Assembly: GCA_035625025.1 (NCBI GenBank)
Contig: DASPQJ010000041.1
Coordinates: 17,672-81,671 of the forward strand
DNA from: Bog-793 sp035625025
GTDB lineage: Bacteria > Actinomycetota > Acidimicrobiia > Acidimicrobiales > Bog-793
Direction: 5' to 3'
DNA: 64,000 nucleotides
Both the position numbers and the translations under genes were made by a program. The notes below the pieces were generated by a model. That model worked only from the letters and a program-made list of their open reading frames with translations. It searched no databases and had not been told where the DNA came from. Shown piece by piece: positions 17,147 through 25,493 of the stretch (the stretch's first letter is position 1; each line of letters opens with the position of its first letter).

Positions 17147-18736
17147 TCAACCGAGGCCCGAGCCCCCTGGCGCGACGAGGTCGAGACCGGGGCGCGGCCT
17201 CGCCTCGACGACGAAGGCGCACGCCACGTCGAAGGTGCGCTCGAAAAGCGCCATCTTGCGCCGGACGGTCCACAGCTCGAGTTCCGGCTCGGCTGCGGCG
17301 CCGAGCACGAGGGCGAGCTGGCGGTTGACGCCGAGCGGTCGGGCCGTGATCGCCTGGACGAGCCCGCGGTGCGAGGCGTCGAGACTGTCGGCGATTCGCA
17401 AGAGCGCCGTCAGCGCGACGGCGTGGGCGCGATCGGGCTTGCGCAGCTGGGCGAACGGCTCGTAGGAGAGCTTCGGGGTGCCGCGGACGTGGTAGCGGCC
17501 CATCGTCGCGAGGATCCGGACCTCCTGGGGCGAGAAACCCCGCAGGCCCCCGTTCTCGATGAGATAGGCGCTGTGGCGGTCGTGGTTCTGCCGGCTGATG
17601 TGCTCGCCGACGTCGTGGAGCAACGCCCCGAACTCGAGAAGTTCGCGCTCCGCGGGACCGAGCCCATGGATCGGGGCCGTGGCGTCGAACAGCTGCAGGC
17701 TGAGCGCCGCGACCTGGCGGGCGTGCGGCTGACGCCAGTTCGAACGGCGACACAGGGCGAGAACGGACCACCGCCTGAGGGCCCGGGGGTCGCCGAGGAG
17801 CTCGACACGGTCGCGGGAGCCGATGGCGTCGAGCACGATCCCCTCCCGGAGCGACCAGTCGCTCACCGTCAGCGCGTCGAGGTGGGTCGCCCCCATCAGG
17901 TACTCGAGGACGGCCATCCCCGCCGGCATCAGATCGACGCGACGCGGCTCGGCTCCGGGGAGCTTGGCCCGCTCGCTCGCGGAAGCGGAGTAGATGCGGT
18001 CGCGCAGTGCCTCGATCTCGTCCCGCCCCACCGTCAGCTGGTTGACCGACTCCACGACGACGCCGTCGCGTAGCGCCGCAGCCATACGGGCGAGCGCGAC
18101 GAAGGTCCCCGACGAGCCGATCAGCTGGCGGGGCCGAGGCGTGAGGATCTCGTCGAGGACCGGCTCGATCGTGCCGGAGATCCGCGCCCGCAAGCGTCGC
18201 AAGTCCTTGTCGGTCGGCGGGTCGTTGGCGACGAGCTCGGCGGTGAGCCGGCCGACGCCGAGGTGGACGCTCGTCGCGAACACGAGCTCGGCCCGGTCGC
18301 CGACGGTGAGCTCGAGACTGCCGCCCCCGAGGTCGGCGGCGAGGGCCGGACCGGGGTCGATGAGGATGCTCGAGCGGATCGCCCGGAAGATGAGCTCGGC
18401 CTCCCGGGTGCCGTCGACGACGACGATTCTTACGCCCGTTTCCAGGCGCACCCGGTCGACGAGCGCTCCCCCGTCGAGCGCCTCGCGGATCGCCGAGGTG
18501 CCCAGCGCGATGATCTCGTCGGCCCCGTTCGCCTCGGCGATCGACTTGAAATGGGCGATGACCTTGATCGCCGCCTCCGTCGCCAGGCGGCCAATGACGC
18601 GCTCGCGGGCGACGAGGTCCCCGAGCCGCAGCATCTCCTTCTCCCGGACGAGAGGCAGGAAGCTGCCGTCGGGGCGCGTCTCGACGACGATCATGTGGAA
18701 CGAGTTGCTGCCGAGGTCGAGCGCGGCGATCCGCAC
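17147..18736 (-). CDS. ppx: Exopolyphosphatase/guanosine pentaphosphatase (Ppx/GppA)
   Basis: Hydrolyses terminal phosphates of polyphosphate and possibly pppGpp. The 529-residue protein has the ASKHA fold: 'ALDLGSNSFHMIVVE' (phosphate 1), 'GTREAELIFRAIR', 'AADLGGGSLELTVG' (phosphate 2) and 'LIGSSGTFVALARMAAALRDG'. A C-terminal HD-type domain follows (about 320-500; 'GALLHDVGEHISRQNHDRHS'). This is the long, E. coli-like form. It starts 7 nt after the ppk stop on the same strand, forming a ppk-ppx operon that can both make and break polyphosphate. Confidence 0.92.
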   Translation of the reverse strand: MRIAALDLGSNSFHMIVVETRPDGSFLPLVREKEMLRLGDLVARERVIGRLATEAAIKVIAHFKSIAEANGADEIIALGTSAIREALDGGALVDRVRLETGVRIVVVDGTREAELIFRAIRSSILIDPGPALAADLGGGSLELTVGDRAELVFATSVHLGVGRLTAELVANDPPTDKDLRRLRARISGTIEPVLDEILTPRPRQLIGSSGTFVALARMAAALRDGVVVESVNQLTVGRDEIEALRDRIYSASASERAKLPGAEPRRVDLMPAGMAVLEYLMGATHLDALTVSDWSLREGIVLDAIGSRDRVELLGDPRALRRWSVLALCRRSNWRQPHARQVAALSLQLFDATAPIHGLGPAERELLEFGALLHDVGEHISRQNHDRHSAYLIENGGLRGFSPQEVRILATMGRYHVRGTPKLSYEPFAQLRKPDRAHAVALTALLRIADSLDASHRGLVQAITARPLGVNRQLALVLGAAAEPELELWTVRRKMALFERTFDVACAFVVEARPRPGLDLVAPGGSGLG

Positions 18737-18743
18737 CGGGTGA

Positions 18744-20942
18744 CTAGACCGCGGCGTCGGCCCGCCGGCGGCGCGAGCGCTCTCGGGCCAGCTCTTCCAG
18801 ACGGCGCTGGGCGCACAGGCCCACGACGCGCGCCACCCGCGACCAGGTCCCGTCGGCGTGCAGCTCCCAGGACGACTCGTCGTCGGCGAGATCGAGCGTC
18901 AAGATGTCCTCGAGACGCCCGCACAGCTCGGGGTCGCGCACCGGGACGACCGCCTCGATCCGGTGGTCGAGGTTGCGCTCCATCAAGTCCGCCGAGCCGA
19001 TGAAGTACTCGGCCGGGTTGCCGGCCCCGGGCAGCGAATCGGACCGCTCGAGCGCCGTCGCGGCGAGGACCTCGGCCGAGGGCACCCCGAAGCGGTAGAT
19101 CCGGGAGTGCTCGAGGTAGCGACCGACGATCGACTTCTCCGTGATCGTCGCCGACAAGCCGGGGATCCCCGGCCGCAGGCAGCAGATGCCCCGGACAAGG
19201 AGCTGGATCCGCACCCCCGCCTGGGAGGCCGCGTAGAGGGCGTCGACGATCGCGGGGTCCGTCAGTCCGTTCGCCTTGATGACGATCGAACCCGCGCTTC
19301 CGGCGTCGCGCTCACGGGCGATCCTCTCGAGCACCCAGGAACGGAACCGGGAGGGCGCGAGGATCAGCGCGTGGGTCTCGACCGAGCGTGAGAACCCCGT
19401 CAGGCGGTTGAAAAGAGCGGTGAGGTCCTCGCCGAGCTGGGCGTCGGCGGTCAGCAGACCGAGGTCCTCGTAGATGCGGGCGGTGACGGAGTTGTAGTTC
19501 CCCGTCCCGATGTGGCAGTAGCGGCGGATCCCGTCCTCCTCCCGGCGCACGACGAGGGCCGTCTTGGAGTGGGTCTTCAGGCCCACGACGCCGTAGACGA
19601 CGTGGACGCCGGCCTCTTCGAGTTGCCGCGCCCAGGTGATGTTGCGCTGCTCGTCGAAGCGGGCCTGCAGCTCCACGAGCGCGGCGACCTGCTTGCCGGA
19701 CTCCGCGGCGCGGACGAGCGCCGTGACGAAGGGGGCATCGCCCGAGGTCCGGTACAGCGTCTGCTTGATCGCCAACACGTCGGGGTCGGCGGCGGCCTGG
19801 GAGAGGAACTCCTCGACCGACGAGGCGAAGGAGTCGTAGGGGAGGTGGACGAGGACGTCCCGCTCCCGCAGCACGGAAAAGATGTCGACGGGGGCGCCGG
19901 TCTCCGTCATGAGACGGGGAGGTGGGCGCGGCGAGTACGACGGCTGGCCGAGATCGGGACGGTCGAGCCCGGCGATCGCCCAGAGCTCGCCGAGGTCGAG
20001 CGGCGCCGCCGAGCAGTAGACGTCGACCTCGTCGAGCTCGAGCTCGTGGCGCAAAAACTCGACGATCTCGGGAGGCATCCCCGGCCCGACCTCGAGCCGG
20101 ACGGCCCGGCCGAAACGCCTCCGGCGCAGCTCGTACTCGACCGCGGCCAGAAGGTCGTCGTCCTCGGCTTCGTCGAGTTCGAGGTCGGCGTTGCGCGTGA
20201 CGCGGAACGTGTGCCACGACCCGATCCGCATCTGCGGGAACAGATCCCGGAGGTGTGCCGCGATCACCTGTTCGAGGAGCACGAAGCGCGTCCCCTCGAC
20301 GCCGACGAAGCGCGGCAGCAACGGCGGGATCTTCACCCGCGCGAAGCGGTTCTCCCCGGTGACGGGGTCCTCGACGGAGACGGCGAGGTTGAGCGAGAGG
20401 TTCGAGATGTACGGGAAGGGGTGCCCGGGATCGACCGCGAGCGGCGTGAGGACCGGGAACATCTCGCGGGCGAAGCGCTCCCTCAGCTCGCGGCGGTCCT
20501 CCGGGCTGAGATCGGGGTAGTCGACGATCTCGATGCCCGCCGCCGAGAGCTCCGGCCGGACGGCGTCGTTGAAGATCCGGGCCTGGGTCTCGACGAGTCC
20601 CGACACCCGCCCCCGCACCGCGTCGAGCGTCTCGAGGACGGAGCGGCCGTCGGGGAAGCGCTTGCGGACCCCGGCGGCGAGCTGGTTCTTCAGCCCCGCC
20701 ACCCGGACCTGGAAGAACTCGTCCAGCCCGGTCGAGGAGATGGCGAGGAACTTCGCCCGCTCGAGGAGCGGCAGCTCGGCGTCGCCGGCGAGATCGAGGA
20801 CCCGGGCCGCGAACTCGAGCCAGGACAGCTCCCGGTTCAGATAGCGCGCCGGGCCGAAGCTCTCCGGCCCGGCGGCGGCCGCCGGGCCGTCGCCGACCGG
20901 CGCGACGGGCCGAGCGGTCTCGACGAGGGGCTCCGGGGCCAT
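18744..20942 (-). CDS. ppk1: Polyphosphate kinase 1
   Basis: Reversibly makes polyphosphate from ATP, usually at the membrane. The product of about 732 residues has the N-terminal domain 'YLNRELSWLEFAARVLDLA', 'FLAISSTGLDEFFQVRVAGL', the head domain, and both catalytic His regions: 'YCHIGTGNYNSVTARIYEDL' and 'LMERNLDHRIEAVVPV'. I start it at ATG 20942. TAACCT (20949-20954) is 6 nt upstream, so the GTG at 20948 would lie before the likely transcription start. It is the first gene of the ppk-ppx operon and is divergent from a SEDS gene. Confidence 0.95.
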   Translation of the reverse strand: MAPEPLVETARPVAPVGDGPAAAAGPESFGPARYLNRELSWLEFAARVLDLAGDAELPLLERAKFLAISSTGLDEFFQVRVAGLKNQLAAGVRKRFPDGRSVLETLDAVRGRVSGLVETQARIFNDAVRPELSAAGIEIVDYPDLSPEDRRELRERFAREMFPVLTPLAVDPGHPFPYISNLSLNLAVSVEDPVTGENRFARVKIPPLLPRFVGVEGTRFVLLEQVIAAHLRDLFPQMRIGSWHTFRVTRNADLELDEAEDDDLLAAVEYELRRRRFGRAVRLEVGPGMPPEIVEFLRHELELDEVDVYCSAAPLDLGELWAIAGLDRPDLGQPSYSPRPPPRLMTETGAPVDIFSVLRERDVLVHLPYDSFASSVEEFLSQAAADPDVLAIKQTLYRTSGDAPFVTALVRAAESGKQVAALVELQARFDEQRNITWARQLEEAGVHVVYGVVGLKTHSKTALVVRREEDGIRRYCHIGTGNYNSVTARIYEDLGLLTADAQLGEDLTALFNRLTGFSRSVETHALILAPSRFRSWVLERIARERDAGSAGSIVIKANGLTDPAIVDALYAASQAGVRIQLLVRGICCLRPGIPGLSATITEKSIVGRYLEHSRIYRFGVPSAEVLAATALERSDSLPGAGNPAEYFIGSADLMERNLDHRIEAVVPVRDPELCGRLEDILTLDLADDESSWELHADGTWSRVARVVGLCAQRRLEELARERSRRRRADAAV

Positions 20943-20948
20943 CGGCAC

Positions 20949-20989
20949 AGGTTACCTGGCCAGGGACGAAGCTCCTCTTCAACTACCGT
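20949..20989. promoter_or_regulatory. Divergent leaderless promoters for ppk1 and the SEDS gene
   Basis: Minus strand: TAACCT at 20949-20954, 6 nt before the ppk1 ATG. Plus strand: TACCGT at 20984-20989, 6 nt before the SEDS GTG at 20996. Both are TAnnnT at leaderless spacing, back to back within 53 bp. Confidence 0.55.
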
Positions 20990-20995
20990 AGGGTC

Positions 20996-22369
20996 GTGAC
21001 GGCCGTCGCCACCCGGCGCCGCGGGCAGCCCCGTCGCCGCACCGAAGCGGGACTGCTCGCGATGGGAGCCCTCGTCGTGCTCTCGGCGACCCTCATGGAG
21101 TCCCTCGCCACGACGGGGGCCCTCCCCGACCACGTGGTCGGCTTCCTCGCCTGCCTCGTTGCCATCGCCCTCGTCGTCCAGGCGGTGAACCGCTGGCTCG
21201 CGCCGGCCGCCGACCCGGTCATCGTGCCGGTCGCGCTCTTTTTGAACGGCCTCGGCTACGTGATGATCGAACGGGGCGACCCGAAGCTCGCCGGCCAACA
21301 GTTCGCCTGGACGATCGTCGGCCTTGCCCTCTACACGTCCGTCCTTTTCCTCATCAAGCGGAGCCGCGACCTCGAGCGCTTCCGCTACCTCGTCGCCGGC
21401 TGCGCCTTCGCCCTCCTCGTCGCGCCGCTCGTCCCCGGGCTCGGCGAGAAGATCAACGGGGCGTCCCTCTGGGTCCACGTCTCCTCGGTCGAGTTCCAAC
21501 CCGTCGAGATCGCCAAGCTCCTCCTGGTGATCTTCTTCGCCTCGTATTTCATCGACAAGCGCGAGCTTCTGACGGTCCCGACCCGCCGCGTCGGCGATCG
21601 GCTCCTCCCCGACCTGAGGGCCTTCGGGCCGATCGTCATCGCCGGCGCCGTCGCCCTCCTCATCATCCTCGCCGAGCACGACATCGGCTTCTCGCTCCTG
21701 TTGTTCGTCGTCTTTTTGGTGATGATTTGGCTCGCGACGGGAAGGTGGACCTACGTCGTCGTCGGTCTCGCCGTCTTCGCTATCGGGACCTTCGTCGCGA
21801 GCCACCTGCTCGGTCAGCTGAACACGCGGATCGCGGACTGGATCAACCCCTGGGCGCATTCCAACGGGAGCGGCTTCCAGCCGATCCAGGGCGAGCTCGC
21901 CTTCGGGCGCGGGGGGATCTTCGGCACGGGGATCGGCTTCGGGATCGCGGTGCGCTCCGACGTGCTCCCCGTCTCGTCGAGCGACTACATCTTCGCCGTG
22001 ATCGGCGAGGAGCTCGGCCTCGTCGGCGCCGCGGCGGTCGTCTGCTGCTACGCCATCATCGTCGGCGCGGGACTGCGCGCCGCGCGACGGGCCCGTTCCG
22101 AGTTCGCGCGCCTCGTCGCCGCCGGGCTGACGGCGACCCTCGGGCTGCAGGCCTTCCTCATCATGGCGGGCAACACGCGGCTGTTGCCGCTGACGGGCGT
22201 CACCCTCCCCTTCGTCTCCTACGGGGGGTCATCGCTCGTCGCCAACTACGCGCTCTTGGCGCTCCTCATGCGGATCTCCAACGAGGGCAATCAGCCGCCG
22301 GCCGAGCCGGCCCTGCCGAGCTGGTCGAGCAGCGCCGACACGACGGCGACGGTCGCCGCCGGTCCCTGA
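20996..22369 (+). CDS. SEDS-family peptidoglycan polymerase (FtsW/RodA type)
   Basis: Membrane glycosyltransferase that polymerises lipid II with a class B PBP partner. The 457-residue protein has about 12 transmembrane segments. SEDS motifs are 'SSVEFQPVEIAKLLLVIFFA', 'IILAEHDIGFSLLLFVVF', 'GFQPIQGELAFGRGGIFGTG', 'SDYIFAVIGEELGLVGA' and 'LPLTGVTLPFVSYGGSSLVA'. The long N-terminus with 'DPVIVPVALFLNGLGYVMIERGD' resembles the actinobacterial form usually encoded beside pbpA and pknB, but no such genes are here. Its last 79 nt are antisense to the end of the BFN gene. Confidence 0.9.
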   Translation: MTAVATRRRGQPRRRTEAGLLAMGALVVLSATLMESLATTGALPDHVVGFLACLVAIALVVQAVNRWLAPAADPVIVPVALFLNGLGYVMIERGDPKLAGQQFAWTIVGLALYTSVLFLIKRSRDLERFRYLVAGCAFALLVAPLVPGLGEKINGASLWVHVSSVEFQPVEIAKLLLVIFFASYFIDKRELLTVPTRRVGDRLLPDLRAFGPIVIAGAVALLIILAEHDIGFSLLLFVVFLVMIWLATGRWTYVVVGLAVFAIGTFVASHLLGQLNTRIADWINPWAHSNGSGFQPIQGELAFGRGGIFGTGIGFGIAVRSDVLPVSSSDYIFAVIGEELGLVGAAAVVCCYAIIVGAGLRAARRARSEFARLVAAGLTATLGLQAFLIMAGNTRLLPLTGVTLPFVSYGGSSLVANYALLALLMRISNEGNQPPAEPALPSWSSSADTTATVAAGP

Positions 22370-22890
22370 CGCAGCGCCAGGGCGACGGCGTCCGAGGGGC
22401 GGCAGGCGGCCACCACCTGGCCGTCGGAGGTCTCGACGGCGACCTCGGCGTAGAACGCGCCCCGCGTGCACCCGGTGATGCGCGCCGCGGCGATCGAGCC
22501 CCCCAGACGGGCGACGAGATTGACGAACAGCTCGTGGGTGAGGGGCTTCGGAGTCGGCTGACCGCGCAGGGCAAAGCCGATCGCCGTGCCCTCGGCGAGC
22601 CCGATCGGGATCGTGAGCCGCCGGTGCGGCGGGGCGATCTCCTCCAGGATGAGGAAAGGGTTCGGGTTCGGAAGGACCATCGCGGCGTCGACGACCCGCA
22701 CGGCGATGAAGTCGTCGCCCGCCTCGGGCACCCCGTCGGGCCCGTCCCCGCCGGAACTGACCGGGTCTGCGGGCGGCGCTCCCGCCTCGACCGGGGCGGC
22801 GGCGGCCGTCTCGCCGGGGGCCGCGGCGAGCGCCGCTTCCTCGGCGGGAGAAAGGGTCTTGGCGATCGCTCGGCGCGGTCGTCGTGTCAT
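22291..22890 (-). CDS. BFN-domain (bifunctional nuclease, DUF151) protein
   Basis: A 199-residue protein. Residues about 1-60 are low-complexity Ala/Pro/Gly. The BFN domain follows (about 63-190): 'VRVVDAAMVLPNPNPFLILEE', 'RRLTIPIGLAEGTAIGFALRG', 'PLTHELFVNLVARLGGSIA', 'RGAFYAEVAVE' and 'CRPSDAVALALR'. Plant and bacterial members have reported RNase/DNase activity, but its cellular role is unsettled. Its ATG overlaps the rodA stop (ATGA), so it is the last gene of the rel-to-rodA unit. The 3' end overlaps the convergent SEDS gene by 79 bp. The name RodA-linked nuclease would be speculation. Confidence 0.85.
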   Translation of the reverse strand: MTRRPRRAIAKTLSPAEEAALAAAPGETAAAAPVEAGAPPADPVSSGGDGPDGVPEAGDDFIAVRVVDAAMVLPNPNPFLILEEIAPPHRRLTIPIGLAEGTAIGFALRGQPTPKPLTHELFVNLVARLGGSIAAARITGCTRGAFYAEVAVETSDGQVVAACRPSDAVALALRQGPAATVAVVSALLDQLGRAGSAGG

Positions 22891-24044
22891 CGGGCACGGC
22901 TCCGGTGCAACTCGACGTTGACGACGAGGCCGGCCGCGACGAAGAAGGCGACGAGCGCCGAGCCCCCGTAGGAGATGAACGGAAGCGGGATCCCCGTGAT
23001 CGGCATGATCCCCGTCGCCATGCCGATGTTCTCGAAGACCGAGATGACGAGGAACGCCAGCACGCCGGCGCACAACAGGCGCCCGAGGGAGTCCCGGGCC
23101 ACCTGGATCGCCCGGAAGATGCGGTAGACGACGACGCCGTAGAGTCCGACGACGATGGCCGACCCGACGAAGCCGAGTTGCTCGCCGACCGCCGAGAAGA
23201 TGAAGTCGGCGTACTGGTACGGGACGTAGGCGAGGCTCGTCTCGAGGCCGCGGTAAAGCCCCGTCCCGCGCACCCCTCCGGCGCCGATCGCCGTCTTCGA
23301 CAGGTCGACCTCGTAGTTGAGACCGCCGATCCCCGTGCTCGGATGGAGGAAGGCGGTCAGCCGGTCGAGCTGGTAGCTGCTGAACAAGTGGAGGGCGACC
23401 GCGGCGGCGAAGGCCGCCACCCCGAGCACGACGAGCGCGGCCAGGAAACGGAGGCGGACCCCGCCGACGTAGAGCATCACGAACAGCACCGCGGTCAGGA
23501 GGAGCGCGGTGCCGAGGTCCGGCTGCACGACGACGAGCAGAAGCGGGATCCCCGCCAGGGCGACGAGCGCCGCGATCGAGGGGAGGTTGAGCACCCGCTC
23601 ATGGCGGCTCAGGTAGACCGCGATGACGGCGATGACGGCGAGGACGGCGAACTCCGACGGCTGGAACTGCACACCGGAGAACGAGATCCAGCGCTGGGCG
23701 CCGTTCTCGGTGTGGCCGAGGGCCTTCACGGCGACGAGGGCGGCGACGGCGGCGCCGTAGAGGACGTAGCCCCACTCCTCGAGCCGCCGGTAGTCGAAAA
23801 GGGCACAGAAGACCATCACCGCGACGCCGGTGGCGGCGTAGACGATCTGGCGCTTCAGGTAGTAGGCGGGCTCGGCCGGGTAGAACGAGCGCGTCGCCGA
23901 GTAGACCATCACGGCCCCGAAGGCCGCGAGCGCCAAGATCGCCAGGACGAGAAGGAAGTCGATGTGGCGCAGGACGGCGAGGGCGGCGTTGTCCTCCCTG
24001 CGGCGCCCGAGGTGCGCACGCCGCCCGAGAGGATCGACCACCAC
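22887..24044 (-). CDS. rodA: Rod-shape SEDS peptidoglycan polymerase RodA
   Basis: Lipid II polymerase for elongation, membrane-embedded. The 385-residue product begins 'VVVVDPLGRRAHLG', with about 10 transmembrane segments. Motifs are 'VMVYSATRSFYP', 'AQRWISFSGVQFQPSEFAVL', 'VVQPDLGTALLLTAVLFVM', 'GVRGTGLYRGLETSLAYVP', 'ADFIFSAVGEQLGFVGSA' and 'MPITGIPLPFISYGGSALV'. I take GTG 24044: TAACGT (24053-24058) lies 8 nt upstream as a leaderless -10, so rodA can be transcribed on its own as well as from the operon. The frame continues upstream into aroE but there is shadow. It ends in an ATGA overlap with the BFN gene. Confidence 0.93.
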   Translation of the reverse strand: MVVDPLGRRAHLGRRREDNAALAVLRHIDFLLVLAILALAAFGAVMVYSATRSFYPAEPAYYLKRQIVYAATGVAVMVFCALFDYRRLEEWGYVLYGAAVAALVAVKALGHTENGAQRWISFSGVQFQPSEFAVLAVIAVIAVYLSRHERVLNLPSIAALVALAGIPLLLVVVQPDLGTALLLTAVLFVMLYVGGVRLRFLAALVVLGVAAFAAAVALHLFSSYQLDRLTAFLHPSTGIGGLNYEVDLSKTAIGAGGVRGTGLYRGLETSLAYVPYQYADFIFSAVGEQLGFVGSAIVVGLYGVVVYRIFRAIQVARDSLGRLLCAGVLAFLVISVFENIGMATGIMPITGIPLPFISYGGSALVAFFVAAGLVVNVELHRSRAR

Positions 24045-24052
24045 GACCCGAC

Positions 24053-24058
24053 ACGTTA
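24053..24058 (-). promoter_or_regulatory. Internal leaderless -10 before rodA
   Basis: TAACGT on the minus strand, 8 nt before GTG 24044, in the only sizeable gap (79 nt) of the nine-gene unit. It suggests a second transcription start for rodA and the BFN gene. Confidence 0.5.
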
Positions 24059-24123
24059 CCGGCCTGGATGCGAGGCGGAATTGCAGCGCGTCCCGCGGCC
24101 CCGCGACCCAGGACCGGGACCGG

Positions 24124-24981
24124 TCACCTTTCTCGGGTGAGCCCCAGGGCCGCGAACATGGCGTCGAGCGGCGCCTCTTTCCCGGTGAAGAGCGCCACCT
24201 GACGGGCGGCCTGGTGCACGAGCACGCCGAGTCCGTTGCGCACCTGGGACCCTTGGGTTCCCGCCAGGGCAAGAAACTCGGTGACCCGGGGCTCGTAGAC
24301 GACGTCGACGACGAACTGGTCGGCGCCGAGGTGCCGGGTGATCGCTTCCCAACCGCCGGCGTATCCCGTGACGTCGCCGGCAAAGCCGACCGAGGTCGCC
24401 TGGACGACGAGCGCGGCCAAGCCGACCTCGCCGGGCGCGGCCACCCGGCCCGCCGCGCCGGCGAGCGCGGCGGCGGTCTCGGCGTGCGAGGCGGTCCGGT
24501 TGACGACGAGGATCTCGCGGGCCCCGGCGTCGCCGAGCGCGGCGACGATCGCCCGGGCCGTCGAACCGGCACCGAGGACGGCACAGACCTCGCCCGCGGG
24601 ATCGAACCCCCAGGTCTCGGCGAGGTCATCGACGAAGCCCCCGCCGTCCGTCGTCTCGGCCCGGGCGCCGCGTGATCCAAAGACGACGGTGTTCGCGGCG
24701 CCGATCCGCTCCACCTCCGCCGAGCGCTCGTCGCACGCCTCGGCGACGGCGATCTTGTGCGGCGTCGTCACCGACAGACCCCGCAGACCCCGGGCCGCGG
24801 CGGCGCGCAGCGCCTCCGGCACCTCGCCGACCGGCACCCGGAAGGCCCCGTAGGTCCAATCGAGACCGAGGGCGGCGTACGCCGCTCTGTGGATGAGCGG
24901 CGAGAGCGAGTGGGCGACCGGGTCACCGATCACACCAGCGGCGCAGCCCGCGACGGGGATCGCGCCCTCCTCGGCGATCAC
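24124..24981 (-). CDS. aroE: Shikimate dehydrogenase
   Basis: NADP-dependent reduction of 3-dehydroshikimate to shikimate (chorismate pathway). The 285-residue product has the substrate site 'GDPVAHSLSPLIHRAAYAAL', the catalytic Lys in 'VTTPHKIAVAEACDE', 'GAANTVV', the nucleotide loop 'AVLGAGSTARAIVAAL', and 'NGLGVLVHQAARQVALFTG' at the end. The GTG at 24981 overlaps the ruvX stop (GTGA). In many actinobacteria an mltG gene lies between ruvX and aroE; it is absent here. Confidence 0.93.
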   Translation of the reverse strand: MIAEEGAIPVAGCAAGVIGDPVAHSLSPLIHRAAYAALGLDWTYGAFRVPVGEVPEALRAAAARGLRGLSVTTPHKIAVAEACDERSAEVERIGAANTVVFGSRGARAETTDGGGFVDDLAETWGFDPAGEVCAVLGAGSTARAIVAALGDAGAREILVVNRTASHAETAAALAGAAGRVAAPGEVGLAALVVQATSVGFAGDVTGYAGGWEAITRHLGADQFVVDVVYEPRVTEFLALAGTQGSQVRNGLGVLVHQAARQVALFTGKEAPLDAMFAALGLTRER

Positions 24982-25493
24982 GAGCACCGCTCCCGGTCGA
25001 TGTAGGCCTGGAGGATCACCGCCGCCGCGCCGGCGTCGTCCGACACCCGGGTCGGCCGGGCCCGGGTCGGCCGACGACGCCCGAGGCGTCCCCGCGCCCC
25101 ACCCCGGCGATCGGACGCCGCGCCGGCCTCCCGCCGGCGACGGCTCGCCTCGACCGTCGAGTAGCGCTCGTCGATCGTGACCACCGGGACCGCCAGGGCC
25201 CCGGCGAGGCGCGCTATCTCCGCGATCACCCGTCCCGCCGCCGGGCCGATCCGCCCGTCGAGGCTGAGGGGCACGCCGACGACGACGAGGGTCGCGCCGG
25301 TCTCGGCGACGAGGCCCGCGAGCGCGGCGTGATCGACCTCTTCCTCCCCGGAGCGCTCGACGACGCCCCGCGGCGTCGCGACGGTGCGGGCCGAGTCGCT
25401 CACCGCGACGCCGATGCGCCCCGTCCCGAGATCGACGCCGAGACAGGGTCCCGGTCCCGCGGCTTCGGCCCTTTCGGGCGCCGGCCCGCTCAA
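24978..25493 (-). CDS. ruvX: Putative pre-16S rRNA nuclease/Holliday-junction resolvase YqgF
   Basis: RNase H-fold nuclease linked to 5' maturation of 16S rRNA. The 171-residue protein has 'CLGVDLGTGRIGVAVSDSA' (first catalytic Asp), 'LVVVGVPLSLDGRIGPAA' and 'TIDERYSTVEA'. Between that last motif and the final Asp ('SDDAGAAAVILQAYID') lies an unusual Arg/Gly-rich stretch of about 30 residues, longer than the short loop of most homologues. The start is TTG, overlapping the alaS stop by 4 nt. The TTG plus overlap makes its yield dependent on alaS translation. Confidence 0.88.
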   Translation of the reverse strand: MSGPAPERAEAAGPGPCLGVDLGTGRIGVAVSDSARTVATPRGVVERSGEEEVDHAALAGLVAETGATLVVVGVPLSLDGRIGPAAGRVIAEIARLAGALAVPVVTIDERYSTVEASRRRREAGAASDRRGGARGRLGRRRPTRARPTRVSDDAGAAAVILQAYIDRERCS

